NCBI GenBank assembly: GCA_003221595.1
Contig: QHSM01000411.1
Coordinates: 1 to 6,940 of the forward strand
Direction of reading: 5' to 3'
Length of the DNA: 6,940 nucleotides
Source of the DNA: Candidatus Rokuibacteriota bacterium
GTDB taxonomy: Bacteria > Methylomirabilota > Methylomirabilia > Rokubacteriales > CSP1-6
Position numbers and translations under genes: made by a program. A model generated the notes under the pieces. The model had not been told where the DNA came from and did no database searches. It was given only the letters and a program-made list of their open reading frames with translations. Positions 5,569 through 6,940 of this stretch are shown piece by piece. The stretch's first letter is position 1. Each line of letters opens with the position of its first letter.

Positions 5569-6940
5569 ATGCGGCTGGCCGCGAAACCCTTCCTGATCTC
5601 GCTCCTCGTCATCTTTGTTCTCGCGACCGTCGGCGTTCTGAGCTTCTACGCCGTCGGCAATCTGGTTTCGGTCAACCGGGAGATCGCGACCCGAACCGTC
5701 CCGGCGATGCGCCTGGCCGCCTCCACCCGCGAATCCATCGCCCCGCTCGTGCGACTCGAGACCCGGGCGGCCGTGCTGGGCGATCCGCGCTACGTCACGG
5801 CGTGGACCGAGCGGGCGGACCGGATCGCCGACGACCTGGGGCGCCTCGCCGAGTACGTGCAGAGCGAGCCCGAGGCCATGCGGCTCGGCGCGGCCCGCGC
5901 CGCCTTCGAGAAGTACCGCAGTACGGTCGCCGAGGAGTCCTCGCTCCTCCGGGGCCGCGATCGCGAGCGGACGCTTCGGCTGAGCAACACCACGGCGCGC
6001 GCGCTCGCCGAGGAGGTCGAGGAGAATCTGGACGGGCTGATGGAGGCGATCCACACCCGGATGCTCTCGGCCCAGGCCGAGGCCGGCCGCCTGGAGGCGC
6101 GCACGTGGACCGGGGTGCTGATCGCGCTGGGGGCGGCGGTCGGCCTGGCGCTGCTCGTCGCGCTCGAGAACGCGCGCCTCTACGCGGAGGCGCAGCGCTA
6201 CATCCGTCAGCTCCTGGACCAGTCGCGGCAGCTCCTGGGCGCCAAGGTGGCCGCGGAGCAGGCGAGCCGAGCCAAGAGCGAGTTCATGGCGGCGATGAGC
6301 CACGAGCTCCGCACACCCCTCAACGCCGTCATCGGATTTTCCCAGCTCCTGGCGAACAAGACGTACGGAGAGCTGAACGAGCGGCAGCTGCAATACCTCA
6401 CGACGATCCTGTCCGGCGGCCGCCACCTTCGACGCCTGGTCGACGACGTGCTCGATCTGGCCAAGGTCGACGCCGGGCACCTGACGCTCGACCTCACCAG
6501 TGTCGCCGTCGCCGACGAGCTGCGGGAAGTCGTCGGCGTCGTCGAGTCGCTGGCGCGCGAGAAGAACATCACGATGAGCACCGAGGTGAAGGACGTGCTG
6601 CCGTCGGTCGACGCCGACCGGCAGCGGATCCAGCAGGTGATCTACAACTTGCTGTCCAACGCGATCAAGTTCACCGAGCCCGGCGGGTTCGTCAGGGTCA
6701 CCCTCGACATTTCCGACGGGGCGGCGGCCGGAGACAAGGCACTCCGGATCGCCGTGGCCGACACCGGCATCGGGATCAAGCCCGAGGACCAGACGCGCAT
6801 CTTCGAGGCATTCGAGCAGGTGGACTCGTCGTACGCCCGCGATCAGGGCGGGACCGGACTGGGCCTCGCCCTGACGCGGAAGCTTGTCGAGCTCCACGGC
6901 GGAACCATCAGCGTCGCGAGCGACGGCGTCAAGGGCCGGG
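5569..6940 (+). CDS. Membrane-bound sensor histidine kinase (HisKA-HATPase), 3' end missing
   Basis: This two-component sensor kinase runs open through the right edge; 457 codons are visible. A first membrane helix (about 8-29) and a second (about 180-199) flank an extracytoplasmic region of roughly 150 residues that looks entirely helical, like four-helix-bundle sensors. No HAMP or PAS domain is visible after the second helix. Instead ALENARLYAEAQR (198-210) and a probable coiled coil lead to the dimerisation helix. The phospho-acceptor is His245 in SHELRTPLN (codon 6301-6303). The ATPase domain has the N box NLLSNAIKF (360-368), G1 box DTGIGI (398-403), F box FEAFEQVD (412-419) and G2 box GGTGLGL (427-433), all intact. 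Normally 10-20 residues follow the last visible ones, unless a receiver domain is attached. The ATG at 5569 is the first start before the membrane helix; GGAGA at 5549-5553 is 15 bases away, too far for a good ribosome site. No partner response regulator is visible; it may lie beyond the window. The signal sensed is unknown. Confidence 0.92.
   Translation, partial: MRLAAKPFLISLLVIFVLATVGVLSFYAVGNLVSVNREIATRTVPAMRLAASTRESIAPLVRLETRAAVLGDPRYVTAWTERADRIADDLGRLAEYVQSEPEAMRLGAARAAFEKYRSTVAEESSLLRGRDRERTLRLSNTTARALAEEVEENLDGLMEAIHTRMLSAQAEAGRLEARTWTGVLIALGAAVGLALLVALENARLYAEAQRYIRQLLDQSRQLLGAKVAAEQASRAKSEFMAAMSHELRTPLNAVIGFSQLLANKTYGELNERQLQYLTTILSGGRHLRRLVDDVLDLAKVDAGHLTLDLTSVAVADELREVVGVVESLAREKNITMSTEVKDVLPSVDADRQRIQQVIYNLLSNAIKFTEPGGFVRVTLDISDGAAAGDKALRIAVADTGIGIKPEDQTRIFEAFEQVDSSYARDQGGTGLGLALTRKLVELHGGTISVASDGVKGR

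Noticed and set aside
5434..6897. Minus-strand open frame of about 490 codons opposite the histidine kinase
   Set aside because: The plus strand encodes all kinase boxes in order. The antisense frame is a shadow; it merely looks longer because the kinase has no stop inside the window.
1..6940. Mobile elements, CRISPR arrays, tRNA/rRNA genes, toxin-antitoxin or defence modules
   Set aside because: No transposase or integrase motifs, spaced direct repeats, terminal inverted repeats, cloverleaf-like sequence or defence-type domains were seen; composition is uniform along the window.

Overview
The window is a gene-dense, high-GC chromosomal segment of bacterial type. Six protein genes, or parts of genes, fill almost all of it, and no gene-free stretch exceeds about 130 bases. 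Bacterial features are Sec-type signal peptides, a classical transmembrane HisKA/HATPase sensor kinase and a NitT/TauT-type ABC importer. The first gene, topoisomerase VI subunit A, belongs to a family best known from archaea and plants but also found in scattered bacterial lineages. The proteins are not strongly acidic, which argues against a haloarchaeal source. A soil or subsurface lineage such as Rokubacteria/Methylomirabilota would fit, but that is an impression and not shown by the sequence.

Layout. At 1-1026 (+) is the 3' part of a topoisomerase VI A subunit gene, cut by the left edge. Converging on it with a 10-base gap is a short minus-strand gene (1037-1420). It encodes a signal peptide followed by a shrunken dienelactone-hydrolase-like fold that keeps the serine nucleophile elbow but appears to lack the Asp and His parts of the triad. 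A 78-base divergent spacer (1421-1498) with promoter-like elements on both strands separates it from the main plus-strand block.

The main block is an ABC importer cassette: ATPase (1499-2281), permease (2293-3114) and periplasmic substrate-binding protein (3139-4101). It is followed after 37 bases by an MFS carrier (4139-5437). The four genes are close enough to be one transcript. The binding protein would capture a small organic substrate, the permease/ATPase pair would import it, and the MFS carrier would move the same or a related compound; the substrate cannot be read from the sequence.

After the MFS gene, two GC-rich hairpins and then a sigma70-like promoter lie in the 131-base spacer. 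They suggest that the last gene, a membrane histidine kinase (5569 to beyond 6940, cut by the right edge), is a separate transcription unit. No mobile element, CRISPR array, tRNA, rRNA or riboswitch was seen. The most notable points are the Topo VI gene in an apparently bacterial context, the triad-less hydrolase remnant, the possibly leaderless ABC cassette, and the kinase in which the second membrane helix runs straight into a GAF-type exit helix. I found no convincing evidence for a wholly new multi-gene system.
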